Shown here: positions 47,107 through 59,541 of the stretch, piece by piece
Position numbering within the stretch: the first letter of the stretch is position 1
Layout: each line of letters opens with the position of its first letter
NCBI GenBank assembly: GCA_036346405.1
Contig: CM070566.1
Span: 51,525,268 to 51,589,267, forward strand
Direction of reading: 5' to 3'
Origin: Phyllostachys edulis
Taxonomy: Eukaryota; Streptophyta; Magnoliopsida; Poales; Poaceae
Length of the DNA: 64,000 bases
The notes under the pieces: model-generated
The model's input: the letters and a program-made list of their open reading frames with translations, nothing else
Databases searched by the model: none
What the model was told of the DNA's origin: nothing
Made by a program: the position numbers and the translations under genes

Positions 47107-48110
47107 TTGTTAAATTACAATTCTGCAAAAGGGGTCGGGCAATAAATTTAATCATTTTAATTAATGTATCTGCTAGTCCATTCTGGGTGTGGACATGCAG
47201 TACGGAACGTTCAACATTAATTCCCATTGCCATGCAATAATCATCAAATGCCTTTGAAATAGATTCTCCAGCGTTGTCTATTCTGATGGACTTCACATGA
47301 TGATCAGGGAAATTAATTTTAATTTTAATTATCAGCGAGATTAGCTTTGCAAAAGCATGGTTTCTCGTAGACAATAAACATACGTGTGACCATTTCGAGA
47401 AAGCATCGATGAGCACCATAAAATACCTAAATGGCCATAACAGGGGTTGTATAGGACCACAAATGTCTCCCTAGATACTGTCCAGGGATGCAGGGACTTC
47501 ATCCTTCGCTTTTAGAGCAGAAGGTTTAGCAATTAATTTCTCGTGGCACATGCAGGGCACACAAAATCTTTCTAACTCGGGAAATTCTTTACATCGATAT
47601 TATATCCCTATAAATTGTTAATTATATTTTTCATCATCCTAAGACCTGGGTGACCTAATCTATCATGCTAGAGACAGAAAAGTTTAGAGCTTCTAAATAC
47701 GGTTTTCAAGGCAGTATAGGCTACGGGTGCCTTAATATTAGTGTAGTATAGCCCAATTTCATATGAAGAAAGTTGTTCTAATACCATTTTCTACTTTCTT
47801 CACATTTTGTAATGAGCAGGTATTCCTTACCATACTTTTCTTCAGTCTCTATGTGGAAACCGTTAGCACGAATATTCTTTAGAGTTCTAGCCGATTCTGG
47901 GTACAATAAGGCTTCTTTAATGACCAAAGTTATGCCCATCAGGAGTATAATTGTGCCCCTTCCTGATCCTTTTATACAAGTATCGCTGCTTGCGATTATC
48001 GTAAGACTACTAGTATTTTTGCTGATCGATTGAAGAAAAATCATTTCTCTCAAGATGGTATTCGTTGTGCCGCTATCCGCTAAGCAGACTTCCTCCATAG
48101 AGCATCACAC
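47107..48110 (-). pseudogene. Copia pol fragment (protease to integrase)
   Basis: On the minus strand, 48098-47778 encodes a Copia protease region with the catalytic triplet as CLADSGTTNTIL. 47419-47107 encodes the integrase core (MVLIDAFSKWSHVCLLSTRN, SIRIDNAGES, HVHTQNGLADTLIKM). Between them (47420-47777) the frame is broken by stops. Gag, RT, RNase H and LTRs are missing. It is unrelated in sequence to the Copia element at 14585-18406. Confidence 0.85.
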
Positions 48111-49487
48111 GTGTTTTGATATAAATTATTTATTAATATAAGATAGAAAGCAATCCACACATAAATAAGATACTTCAAAATAAGAACATAACTTACATTA
48201 AAAAATACGGGATGTGTGTTGCATCTGGCCTTGATTCTTGACAACGCTTATGCTGGTCGGCTAAGGCGCCACTAGACCGTTTCGGCCTGTTGTGTGGGTT
48301 CAAAGGCTCATGCGTTTTCGACGCAGATTTATATGCCCTCTCTCTCTTCTCTGTAGTGGAGGTTGGGCCGGAGATTGTCGGCCATGCCTATCAAGCAAGG
48401 AGCCCAACACCACACTGTAACTGTATATCTCAGCGCAGTGTTTTGTCTTTTGGGAGAGTGGAGGATAGCTCAGCTCGGATGTGGGTGACTGACTGCATGA
48501 ATATGATTTCGTGGTCAAAATCACAAGTGCAACACAGCTTTAGTGACCAACACGAATAGAACCCGACACGCGCGTGACGCACGGCACCGCCTTCACTTCC
48601 CCGTCGACACCGTGAAACCCTTCACCGTCTTGTCTTGTGCGCTACAAAGCCCCCTCTTCGGCAAACCAGCTCTGACTCCTGTTGCTGCCTCCCCCTCGGT
48701 GAATATATGAAGCTCTATTTCTAAGATGCATCACACATGCCTAGTAACCATTCTCTCTTTATTTACAAACTTGTAGGTTGAGTTTAGTTGGTGTTTATCA
48801 ATTCATTGCATAATACTGATCTAAGTACTTCCTGTAGGCTCTGTTGGGCGGCTAACAAGCTGGAAACAAGACATTTTGTTTGGGAAAATGGTTGCGTCTT
48901 GCATACAAGAGTACAAAAATTTTGTTTTGTGTCGACGAGTCAATGAGTGAATTGAAAACCGATGTTCTTATTAGCTCTCTAAGTCTCCGTGAACTATTTA
49001 GTTTTTGTGTCACATGGACTTTCCAAATGGAAACTTAAGTGATATTGGCATATTGCGGTCATTTGTATGCATGTGATGCGATATAATGATGATGTTAATA
49101 TGATGGTTTGTTACTTCAATCTGCTATGGTTGACAATTAATGGGTTAATTTTTCTTGTTTGAATGTATTAACCTTCTAATATATGAGATGTATATGTAAA
49201 ATGGTCACTACATTGAATAGGAAATGGCTTAACAAGCCAGCTTGAGCTCTTTTGTCGAGGCGAGCAGTTTTTTTTTCTTGTTTGCTTAACGAGCCGAGTC
49301 AAGTTGCTTAATGAGTTTGGCCGAGAGGGCTCATTATCCACCCCTAATCCTCTGCTCTTCAATTGCAAACACCACCGAACTGAAGTTGTTTGGAATGGGA
49401 TTGGTCCCAAACTCCCAATGCACGCCTTTCAGTGCGACGATAGATCCACAAAAAACCTAACTTTTAATCCAGCGATCAAAATCCTCT
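48111..49487. other. Mostly unclassified DNA with NLR-promoter-like patch
   Basis: No gene is recognised. 48529-48585 matches the NLR upstream region (see repeat entries). 49200-49345 contains 'gagccgag' and 'gagctc' words typical of a small transposon, but no ends were fixed. Confidence 0.35.
48529..48585 (+). repeat. Copy of NLR upstream sequence
   Basis: CACAGCTTTAGTGACCAA, ACGAATAGAACCCGA and ACGCGCG followed by TGACGCACG match 54507-54562, upstream of the NLR start, with scattered substitutions and a small indel. Confidence 0.7.
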
Positions 49488-49527
49488 GATATTTCAGACA
49501 TAGTTTTGATATTTCAGACATAGTTCA
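49488..49527 (+). repeat. Two-copy 20-bp tandem repeat
   Basis: TGATATTTCAGACATAGTTT occurs twice head to tail (the second copy ends GTTC). The following DNA to 50031 resembles leader or LTR sequence on the minus strand (TATA-like CTATATAAGG near 50003) without identifiable ends. Confidence 0.6.
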
Positions 49528-52500
49528 ACAAGAAGGTCAGGAACCTATTATAATCAAAGATCGAGACAATCATAAGTAAGGTTCTACGAATTTCTTGATT
49601 GAGGGCAAGAAGGCTCAAAGCTGGGGGAATACCTAAACTTGATCTAAAGGCTTTCTCATGGATGAAAGATTGTCAAGATAACTTTAGATCCAATCCCATA
49701 AGCCCTAACAAGGTAGATCACATCAAAAGACTAAAGCAAAAACCCTAGAACACTCGAACCCCAAAATCACCAAAGAGAGAGTAAAAAATAAGAGGGAACT
49801 CATCTTTCCACAAATTGATTAGATTGGTATTGAGGAATTATAGATTTACAATCACTCCACCATGGAGGACAAAAACTCAATCATGAGCACTCAATCTCTC
49901 AATACACCTCTCTCAAACCCTAATCTCCTATATTATCTCCATTTTTCCTAAATCTCAAATTAGGGTTTCCAAGACTTGGCTGTGCAAATCTTGCACCAAA
50001 CCTTATATAGTGGAGGCTAGGTCTCGTGAGATGTGAGGACCCGCGTTTTCTAGACCTAATCGAGTAGCATTAATCGGTAATTAGCATAATTAAAAATCCA
50101 TTAAATTAATATCATAGCATAACATCATTTTCATTCAACATATCATCATCATATTTGCATGAAGCATTACATTATCAATGCATCATCATCATCATCTCAT
50201 TTGCATCATTGTTGCATAGATAATTACAACCCATAATAGTTTACATTCATTAATAAAATTGTTGCATGCATCCTGCCGAAGCCCTCCTTGTATCCTCTCC
50301 TGTTTGATCACCAGTCCATAGAACCAGCTCGCGATCCATTTCCATCGCTCGTCAGAAAAATCAGAAAACGGTTAGCAAGCTAAGTTGAAAGCAGTATTTG
50401 AGAACAGGAGAATAAAGGAAATGGCCGTCAGACTTCCCAAAGTGCAGTAGGATACCCGAAACGACCTGAGCAGTCGGTCCCTTGACCATCAAGCTACCCA
50501 GACCAATCGGAGTTAGTCGGCACTTGATCGTCAAGATGTCCAGACCCCCGAGGCCATTCGGTGCCTGTCACCTCTGTGGGTCTCCTCATCCGGCATTATT
50601 AAAAGGCAACACCCACTATCTGCAATTACCTCAACCGCAATATAAACTCGCAATGCTCATCCCATTTAAACCTCACCCTCAGCCAAAGCATCACCGGGTG
50701 TATCGAAACCAGCACCAAGAAAGCCAAGCAAAGCCTCACCAACATTTTGGTCACAGCCAAGGGCATAGAGGGAATGCACAGGGCCAAGGGAAGCCCCAGC
50801 CACAAACCACAAGGGCATAGTAGTCATTAGCAGGCAAGGGGCAACCAGCAGAGATGCATTCCCCCCCCCGATAAGCCAATCCTCCCACAAGCAATGCATC
50901 AAAGCAGCACATCATCACAACCAAAGAGAGGAGTAGCAAGAAGAAGAAAGCCAGTGCTTTGCACATAGCAATGAACATCCACATGCATCCTCCCGATCCA
51001 CGCCACACCATTCATTCCCCACCAAGAAGACAATTCATCTCCCCAGCACAAGCACAGCTCGAAGCCAGCACAACCATTCCCCCCTCCCATTTCTTCTCAG
51101 ACTGGTAAGGCCAAGACCTCAGCCGCAAGAAGGGAGCAAAAGGAAGAAGGGAGCCAGGGAGAAGGAGGGAGAAGCCGGAGAGTAAGGGCGGCAGTGGCGA
51201 CGATGCTGAACCATCAATGACCACCAGGCCAGCCTCACCAGTACACCACCACAGCAGCGACCACCAGGACGCCAAGCATCAAGGCAGCAAGGAGACCCCA
51301 GGGCAAGCTCAGCATCATCACCATCAAAGCCTGCAAGCCGATCGCAACGAGGGAGAAGAGGAGAGCACCAACGCAAGACCGGCACTGCCATCTTCTTCCC
51401 CCATTCCAGAACCCAACAAGAGGTAACCCGGCCACACCTCTGTAGGTTCTACACATTCAAATCATTCATCCATATCCCCAAGTCTCATGGCAGCATCAGC
51501 ATCTAGTTTTCAGCCATTTCATTTCATCTCAGAGCAAGGGGTCAAGGATCAGGAAAAAAAAAGGGGGTGATACCTCAATGTTAGCCTCTGCCGAAATCAC
51601 CACCATCACCTCCCTTTTTGCATCATCACATAGCAGCCAAACCACCAACATCATACATGTGCATCAATCAAGCATCAATAAGCATAAGATTTAAATAAAC
51701 CAAATCATGTAAAACTGATTAATCAGAAGTGGGGTTAGGGGAGGAAGGAACCGGCCAGGGCTCGGTTGAGCCAGAGGGGAGCAGGACGGTTGAGAGCCAG
51801 AGGGTCACGAGGCGGAGCTGAGGCGCCGGCGGCCATAGGCCGGGCCGGGAGCGGTGAAGAGTGGACCGGGCCACCCAGGCCGAGGCGTGAAGGCAGCCGA
51901 GTGGCGACGCTGCCCTAGGCCGCCACGGCCGCCGGATAGAGGAGGCCGGGAGGCGGCGCACCGCACTGCCAGGCAAGGCCGCAGCTTCGGGCGAGGAGCG
52001 GCGGACCAGAGAGCAGTGGGCGGGTCGGTATAAAGGAGAGGCCAAGGGGTAGCAACGTGCCGCACCAGTACCGAGGGAGCCGTGGAGCAAGTGAGGCGGC
52101 CGGACCTGAGGCGATGAAGGCGGGGAGGAGGAGCCGGGGGCGAGGCGAAGTCGGGCCGAGCGGCATTGTCAGGCGAGCAGGATGGCGGATGGGCGGCAGC
52201 GCTAGGCGCTGATGTCGGCCAAAGAGAGGAGGCGCCGGGTAGGGCCCAGGGGCCATAGGAGCTTGGCGCCATGGGAGAGTGGAGAAGAGATTGGAGGAGG
52301 AGAGTTGGGGGAGAAGAGAAGGCACCAGGCGGCTGTGTCGGCCGGTAGGAAAGGATAAAGCAGGAGGAGAGAGAGATGAGATTGGGGAGGTAGTTAAGTA
52401 GGAGGTAATTAGGGTTTAGGTGGGAGTAGGATTAGGGAGTTAAGGCTTGCATAGCTTCTTTTGTTGCAATGTTGTGTATTCCTTTTTCAATAGCTTGTAT

Positions 52501-53640
52501 TAATTTAGTTAGTTGTTTATTGCTTTTCTTGCGGTTATTTGTGGTTTAGTTGCTAGGTAGACGAGTAGCCATCTTTCCTGTTGTTGATAGACTAGCGTGC
52601 GTGTGTAGGAATCCTTGTGTATCGTCGATAGTCTAATAGGGTGTGTTGGGGTGTTTAATCCTGTCAATTTAGATAGTTAAGCAGGAACCTCGAGTTTTCT
52701 CCCTTAACGCAATTAGACAGTAGAACGGCCTTTTTGGGAGTGCTAACTTAGTAGAATCTCGAAAAATTTTATTTAAATTAAATTGTGCTAACAATTAGAA
52801 GTCATTAACTTAGATATTTATATATCACTAAAAAATCCACTACGTATTTACTTATATTATATTATTCGTCTTCAGTATTTCTCTGAGAAGGCGATCCGGC
52901 ACCAACTGAGAGCCGTTGATCGAGTTTAAATCGACCGACCTTTCATATATGAAGGCAAGCGATTCTCTTGAACATAAATATAGTTATCTTAAATGTAAAC
53001 CGTATTTTGCTGTATTATATGTTTATTGCATCAAAATTGTTTTCCAAAACTTTAATCAATGATTGAGATGAGAATAAGTAAGATGATTATGAAAGTAATG
53101 AGAATAAGGAGAGGAAGAAATTGAGAATTAATATGGTGGGTAAAAGGGGGCCCTGGCAGGGGAACGCGAAGATGACGATGATGTTGAGGTAAGAGATGGA
53201 CCCCTTTTTACATATGGTTATAATATAAGGATAGACAAAACTCTTGCTCGGTCTGAAGCCGTAATTTCAGTACCAACCATTTTCCCGTTTTCGACGGGCA
53301 GAAAATGCTACCCTGTTACGTGACTACGCTCTCCACAACGGGTAAGTAATATGTGTGAGTGTGATAGAGGAACTCAGAACCGGTAGGGGAAGTCCGGAAG
53401 TAGGGGATCCAAGGCGCTATAGCGCTAAGGTGGAGTGTTGAGAGCAGGATAGAAGCTGCCTCAACAAACCTTACTGGAACTTGGTGTATGATGAGGTCAG
53501 CAGCGTGATTTAATCAGCATCGACGGAAAGTAACAGGTGGAGACTTAATCACGTAACCTGGAAAACGTTCTGTATTCTAAACTTAAAATCGCATCAAAGG
53601 AAATGCGGTGAACCTAGCTCAGAGAGTTCAGAGTAGCTAT

Positions 53641-53701
53641 GGGTAAAGTGGTACAAGCCTGTGCAGTGCTATCAAATCATGAATTCATGCCAGTCTCCTG
53701 G
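53641..53701 (+). promoter_or_regulatory. Conserved tandem-palindrome block of LTR D (diverged)
   Basis: GGGTAAAGTGGTACAAGCC leads to a perfect 12-bp palindrome CATGAATTCATG (53678-53689), abutted by CCAGTCTCCTGG (53690-53701), a 4-bp-stem hairpin. Positions and lengths match LTR A, but the bases of both palindromes differ. Confidence 0.65.
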
Positions 53702-53880
53702 ATTGGACTCTACGGGAACCGCTAGGGGTCTTTCTTCTCTCCGAGTGACTAGTAGTCTTTTCAGAATAAAATTTGTCACATAATGTTTTAATGAGTTATT
53801 TTCAGAATGAGATGATTTAGAAATTGTGATAACAACCAGAGATAGTGCATCCTGTGCATTCTTTTGCTATTCATGCTTAC

Positions 53881-54059
53881 TGAGTACATTCGTGTACTCA
53901 TCCTTGTTAGTATTCTCCTTTGTAGATCCTAGTCCGGTCGGGAACTATCCCGAGTGGGACGAGAAACATGCAGGTACCGAAGCAACCACAGGAGGCGAAG
54001 GCGCTGACTACGAGGATCAGGGCGAGATGAACTCCTTGTTTGATGCATGGGACGAATAG
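53881..54059 (+). other. Hairpin plus candidate acidic terminal exon of LTR D
   Basis: TGAGTAC-ATTCGT-GTACTCA (53881-53900), then TTTGTAG as acceptor. In the same phase as the other LTRs, a 44-residue acidic frame begins with PSPVGNYPEWDEKHAG, contains EGADYEDQGE and ends DAWDE with TAG at 54057-54059. Confidence 0.5.
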
Positions 54060-54310
54060 ACGACTAAGACTTCAAGGTGGCGAGAGAGAAGCGGAGAAAT
54101 CCCTTTTGTAGTTGTATAATATTTGTCTTAAGAACCATAGCCCTACGTGGCTATTACTGGAATAAAGTGTACAGTTTCTATCTTATTGTTCTGCTGTGCA
54201 ATCCTGGTAAAAGCTTACTATTCGTTGGAGCAGTGTTCTACTGAGCAAACGAATAGTAATCCGTATACCTAAGTGTGATTACCCTTGGGGTAATGACAAG
54301 GGGTGTCACA

Positions 54311-54886
54311 TGAGAAAATCTTAACGGAAACCCGTTAAGTCTACACACAAACGGGTCTACACCCACGCACGTTTCTCAAAACGGATGACGATCTGAGTCT
54401 CCTAAATCCGTCTTTTCTTGATCTTTTCCTTGTCATGACCTGAACCGTTTCTCCTTTGCACCGTCTTGTGCTCAGATGTTGTTGATCGAAACTATGAGTA
54501 GTACAGCACAGCTTCAGTGACCAAAACGAATGGAACCCGAAACGCGCGCACCTGACGCACGTCATCCTTTGCTCTTTGCCATGCACGCAGCTAGCCTTTG
54601 CAAAGGCAACGAAACGGATAGCCATAGCATGCATAGATCGTCCGTCCATGTGCACGCCTGGGTTCTGCTTCTTTACTTGTGCCATGCATGCTTGCAGATG
54701 CTCGTATATATGTGCCTCAGCTCTGCTCTGCTTCAGGTAAATCCTTGTGCGCCTAACGCTAGCTGCTGCCGTCCCTGCCATCCATTTGCGACAATACTGC
54801 CAGCTCCAATTCCACAAGCATACTCAGCCAAATTAACTAGCTAGACAAAAACAAGAGAAGGAAGGGGGGAAAACAGAGAGAGATCG
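54311..54886 (+). promoter_or_regulatory. NLR upstream region
   Basis: Between LTR D and the NLR start. It holds a TATA-like GTATATATG near 54703, about 180 bp before the ATG, and the segment (54507-54562) that recurs at 48529-48585. The start-codon context is GATCGATGGCC. Confidence 0.45.
54507..54562 (+). repeat. NLR upstream sequence, copy near gene
   Basis: Partner of 48529-48585: CACAGCTTCAGTGACCAA, ACGAATGGAACCCGA, ACGCGCG then TGACGCACG. The two lie about 6 kb apart, either side of LTR D. Confidence 0.7.
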
Positions 54887-57760
54887 ATGGCCGGCACCGC
54901 CCAGGGCACCGTCGACTCACTTCTGGGCAGCCTCTCGTCGGTTCTGCTCGAGGAGGCGCAGCTGCTGAGCGGCGTCCGGGGCGACGTGCAGTTCATCAAG
55001 AACGAGATGGAGATCATGAACGGCTTCCTCCTGGACCTGGCCAACGTCGACGACTCCAGCAACCAGGTCCGGGCGTGGACGAGGCAGGTCCGGGACCTCG
55101 CCACCGAATCCCAGAACTGCATCGACCGCTACGTGCACTGCCTCGGCCCCCGCGATCCCGCGGCGGGGGGCCTCCTCGGCTGCCTCCGGCAGGTGCCACA
55201 TTTGGCGCGGACCATGCCGACCCGCCACCGTATCGCGAAGCAGATCCGGGAGCTCAAGTCCCGGGCGCGCGAGTTGGGCGAGAGGCGGCTGAGGTACGGC
55301 ATAAAAGTGCCGGCCCTGGACGCCATGCCGCAGACTCCCAAGGTGGGAGATGGCGCCAAGGAGGAGGAGGGGGAGGGGGAGGAAGAACGGAGGCGGTTAG
55401 TTGACGTTACGGAAATCTTGGATGAGCACGTGCGGGAGGTGATCGGGTGGTTGACGGAGGAATTGGGCGATGGCGATCCGCGAGGTCGACGGCTTCGAGT
55501 CATCGCCATTACAAGAACGCTATCCCAGGAAAGAGAACATTCACTGGCTCGGAGAGTGTTCGACCATCCTTGTGCGTCGAGCTGGTTCGACTGCAAGGCG
55601 TGGATCGATGGCGTTGAAAGAAACACACCACGCAAGGTGACTCTTAAGCACGTACTGCGACAACTGGCTCCTGCGGCTGCGGACGACAAGCACGAGCCGG
55701 AGGAGGTCGTGGCCACCACATTGGGCGAGGAGCAGCTCGTGGAGAAGATCAAGGGCCATCTCAAAGGCAAAAGGTTCTTGATTGTTGCTGCTGACGACCC
55801 ATATGGATAAGTACGGGAAGAGATAGAATCTGCTTGTGGGCTCGCTGCTGGCGCTGATGCAGACAACGGTGTCTGCTCTCCAGGAAGTGCCATAATTGTG
55901 ACTGCGGGGAAGAACTGGATATCTCCTGAATCATCCGTTCCCTATAAAAGTAAGGAATACATATCCCTCGAATCTTTCCGTGGGAACGCACTCGCCCTGG
56001 CCGGCGGCGAGGACGAGCTCAAATCTGCACTCATAAAGCGAATTCTGCGGAAATGCAGCGGGGATTTCTTTTGCACGGAGATGCTCCTTCGTGCCCTCTA
56101 TGCCAATCCTAACTGGACCAAAGTTGAACTTCGTAATTTGCTCAACAGCCTACCAGTGGTCAGAGTACCTATAAGGTCCGCACCAATAGTATCTTTGTTT
56201 AAGGCTCGAAGAATGGTAGAGTTTTGCTACAGCGACCTGCCCAGCCACTACAAGAGATGCTTGCTGTATCTGTCTATTTTCCCCAACGATTTCGAGATCA
56301 GGAGGACAAGCTTAGTCAGGCGATGGGCTGCTGAAAACCTCATCGCCAGTAGAGATGGGACGAGCAAAACAGATGAATCCGAGCGCTGTTTCAGTGCCCT
56401 TGTTGATTGGGGTCTTGTTCGTCCTTTCAACATTGGCGCGGCAGGCAAGGTGAAGAGCTGCAAGGTACATCCTCATGTTTTTGACTTCATTGCCAAGATG
56501 GCCAATGATGAGAATGCTAGCAACACAGGCCTACCACCTGAACTAGCTCACCGCCTCCCGATTCGCAGCGGAATTCAACTGCAAAAACGCTCCAAGGAGG
56601 ATGCTAACGCTGCTGAACCTCCCAACACCTGCTGGAACTGGAACATCTGCAAGCATCTTATGCCAAAATACTGGCAAGGTTCTAAAGACCCGTCGAATTC
56701 CACGGAAGCTCTTATTGAATCGCTGCAAGCATCTTCTCTGTCGGGATTGGTGAAAGTGCTGGACCTAGAAGGCTGCGAAGGATTGAACAATCGCCACCTC
56801 AAGCACATCTGCAAGAAGATATTTCAGCTCAAGTACCTGAGCCTAAGGAACACCGATGTCGACGAGCTGCCCAACGAAATTGAAAAGCTCCGGTACTTGG
56901 AGACACTTGACATCAGGCAAACCAAGGTACGGGCATTCGCTACAAAATCCATTGTGCTCCCAAAGCTGAAGCATCTTCTCGCTGGCAGCATCGATAGTCC
57001 AAGTGAGGAGTTTCCCACCGTGCACATACCTCGTGGAATTGTGCAAATGACAGACCTGCAGATACTGTCCCATGTTGAAGTTTCCAACAGTGAGAAGGAA
57101 GTGGTGGATGTTGGCCAGCTGCGTCAACTGAGGAAACTGGGCGTGGTTCTCCGTGGCAAGGAAGCTTTTCTCAAACATTTGCTTCAGGTAATTACGAAGC
57201 TCGATGAATGCCTCTGCTCTTTGTCGGTCCGAATGGTGGATCAAGGTGGGACTCTTCAAAACCTGAACCCAATCGACCAAGCTGCATTCTCACCTCCGAA
57301 ATCTCTTGTGAGCCTAAGCATCAGCGGGGAGATAACTGGGCTTCCTGCTTGGATCAGCAAGCTTGTTCAACTCTCCAAGATCACTCTACGTGACACTTGC
57401 TTGAGACACACTAATGCTCTATGCAGCCTCGGCAACCTTGCCCGTTTACACTGCCTTCGGCTCCGAGACAAATCATATATGGAAAGCAAGATCACCTTCA
57501 ACAAAGGAGAATTCCGAAGTCTCAAGTTTCTTCTTGTTGAGGGCTCTGAGATCCACAACATTCATTTTAACGACGGAGCAGCTCCTAAGCTTGAGAAGAT
57601 AACTTGGTCTTTCACCAAAATGCAGCAGCTCAATGGCGACTGCAACGCACGTCGCATCATACAAGACATGGCAGCACATCCAAACCATCCTGTTGTCACA
57701 CACCATCCAAATCCAATCCGTGAGACCACTGCAGCAGGCAGTACTTCCACTCCTGAGTAA
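54887..57760 (+). pseudogene. Pik-2-like CC-NB-LRR immune receptor, one in-frame stop
   Basis: The reading frame of 957 sense codons is open from ATG 54887 to TAA 57758-57760 except for one TAA at 55808-55810 (codon 308). The order is that of a CNL. Rx-type coiled coil, residues ~8-135 (LLEEAQLLSGVRGDVQFIKN, VRAWTRQVRDLATES). Degenerate NB-ARC, ~200-540. LRR, ~620-930 (LKYLSLRNTDVDELPNEIEK). The P-loop position (VIAITRTLSQEREHSLARRV, ~205-224) lacks the GxGGxGKTT lysine/threonine core; the kinase-2-like site is FLIVAADD. RNBS-D is well kept (CLLYLSIFPND, ~458-468), while MHD is VHP (~527-529). The known role of the family is cytoplasmic pathogen sensing. With no canonical P-loop and a premature stop it is probably a pseudogene or P-loop-independent relic; stop readthrough or allelic variation is possible. 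No GT lies just before the stop, so an intron does not readily remove it. Confidence 0.88.
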
Positions 57761-57936
57761 AGATTGCGAGTACTTGTGTTGTGCCTGTCTGTTTTTCTTT
57801 CCAAATGTATTCATGATTACGTAATTACGTTCATGTATGTGTGTGTAGTATCCAACTGAATACTGTATGTATAGTATTATTGTGCTCTGTGCTGTATATA
57901 TGGTCTGATTGAGTGGTGTGAAACATGGTATTGATC

Positions 57937-57942
57937 AATAAA
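57937..57942 (+). terminator. Candidate poly(A) signal of the NLR
   Basis: AATAAA lies 177 bp after the NLR stop codon, in AT-rich 3' flanking sequence. Confidence 0.4.
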
Positions 57943-59541
57943 AAGTCACATAACATTCTGTCACAATCATAAGTTCAGTAAGTTTTTAGTATGTGATGTG
58001 CCAGAATAGATCAATCTTTTCCCATTCGGCGTACACCCGGTTTCCATGGCAATCAGTGTGGATTTATGAGAGGAAAATGTAACAAATGGGCCTTGGGTAT
58101 TGCACTTGTTAATAATTTTTGTGAATTAGTGTTCTTTTAGGGTGGCTAGCAATTTACCAAACGTACATTGATGTCATTATCACATACTAGTCATGATCCA
58201 TCTCGCCATACCTTAATTTTTATGCTGGTCCGCCACTGGCCATATAACCGCTTATTTGACAAGAAACAGTAACAACTCATCCTCATTTAAACCAATTTAA
58301 CCTCATTTGAGCCGTACTGACGGTTCAACCCGGAATATCGAAACTCATTAGTCCAATCCATTTCGGATGGTTGTTGCAAGGAAAAATTACGCTATAATCC
58401 AACTGGCATTGAATCGACATCGATTCAAAGTCATACCACGTAAACATTCTAGAAATCGAGCTTGTTTTTCTCTAATGTATTGAACCGATTCCTACTAATA
58501 ACTAGGACCCACGTTTTATTAAAAAACCACAAAATAGTAATATCCTCTCTCAACCGCACACTCTCCTATATAGTTGTTTAATGCTTATATGAGTTGTTTA
58601 ATGCTTTGAATCGATTCCTATGTAGGGTCCGGTTCTATGCATTTTTTTGTTAGAATCGATTCAATGTCTTCTCTCTCCTCATTTGAACTGGCTAAAACAC
58701 AACATTAGAGATAGTCTAAGGTAAGGTAAGCTCACCACGTTTTAGCTACTCTAGTTTTCGGTTTTAGACGTCTTATTTGCTTTAGTGGGCCTAACTCGAG
58801 TTCATGTAAACGTGCTTATGTAATAATGTACATGCGTAGGCCTGTGGGCCTAGGCAAGCCCCTCATCGCAAGAGCCTGGGGAGTGGCGGACGCACCTAAG
58901 TAAACTAAGGGCACATAGAGTGGTACAGATAGCTACTGTCTATAGTAATTTTTATATCACCTATAGACAATACTAAAAACAGCTTATACAATGGTACAGA
59001 TAGCTGCTGTCTTTTTACTTATCTTTATACATCACACAATTTTTTAATGTTTTTTTTGGTTTTGATGATACAGTCGGTTGCAGAATTGTAGATAACGTAT
59101 TTATCTCTCTTTATTCTCTTTCATCCATATTAGCTTAAATTCTTCGTAGCAAATACTATAAACAGCTGATATAAACCTATTATACATGGCCTAATAAAAC
59201 CTAAGTGAACACCAGATGACACAGGGAGTGGGTTTGTTGGGGTTACGAAGGAGCTTGCAGGCGAGAAGCAACGGCGGGAGCACCTTTCGTGATGGCGGCG
59301 CATGAAGTGACACCTAAGCTTTGGGACGGTGAGCAAGTGGGGGCCACCGGCGGTTCTTTTTAGGCTGGAATGGGCTAGATATCTTTACTCCAAGCCCAGT
59401 CAAAATACACTCCGAAGATGGGGACCTACGCGAGATTTTCTTTTTGTAAGGCGGTGGGCCGGCCAAATGTTGGGCCACGTAAGTTCAACCTTTCCCTAAC
59501 AATTACCAGTTTACCACTAGACCGACTAACCGTAAAAATAT

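Larger units (their letters stand above)
50032..54310 (+). mobile_element. Giant solo LTR D (4.3 kb), TSD TGAGA
   Basis: Ends TGTGAGGACCCGCG and GGGGTGTCACA are flanked by TGAGA at 50027-50031 and 54311-54315. There is one terminus pair only. The 5' half has low-complexity CA/AG-rich DNA and a GC-rich block (51720-52340) whose minus-strand ORFs are compositional. The 3' third has the palindrome block, hairpin and acidic exon seen in LTRs A-C, with diverged sequence. It inserted about 570 bp upstream of the NLR start codon. Confidence 0.82.

Noticed and set aside
51719..52325. Overlapping GC-rich minus-strand ORFs in LTR D
   Set aside because: Pro/Ser/Leu low-complexity translations in three overlapping frames; not consistent with a real gene.
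55808..55813. Intron removing the NLR stop codon
   Set aside because: No GT donor lies immediately before the TAA and the frame continues without shift after it, so a nonsense substitution is simpler.
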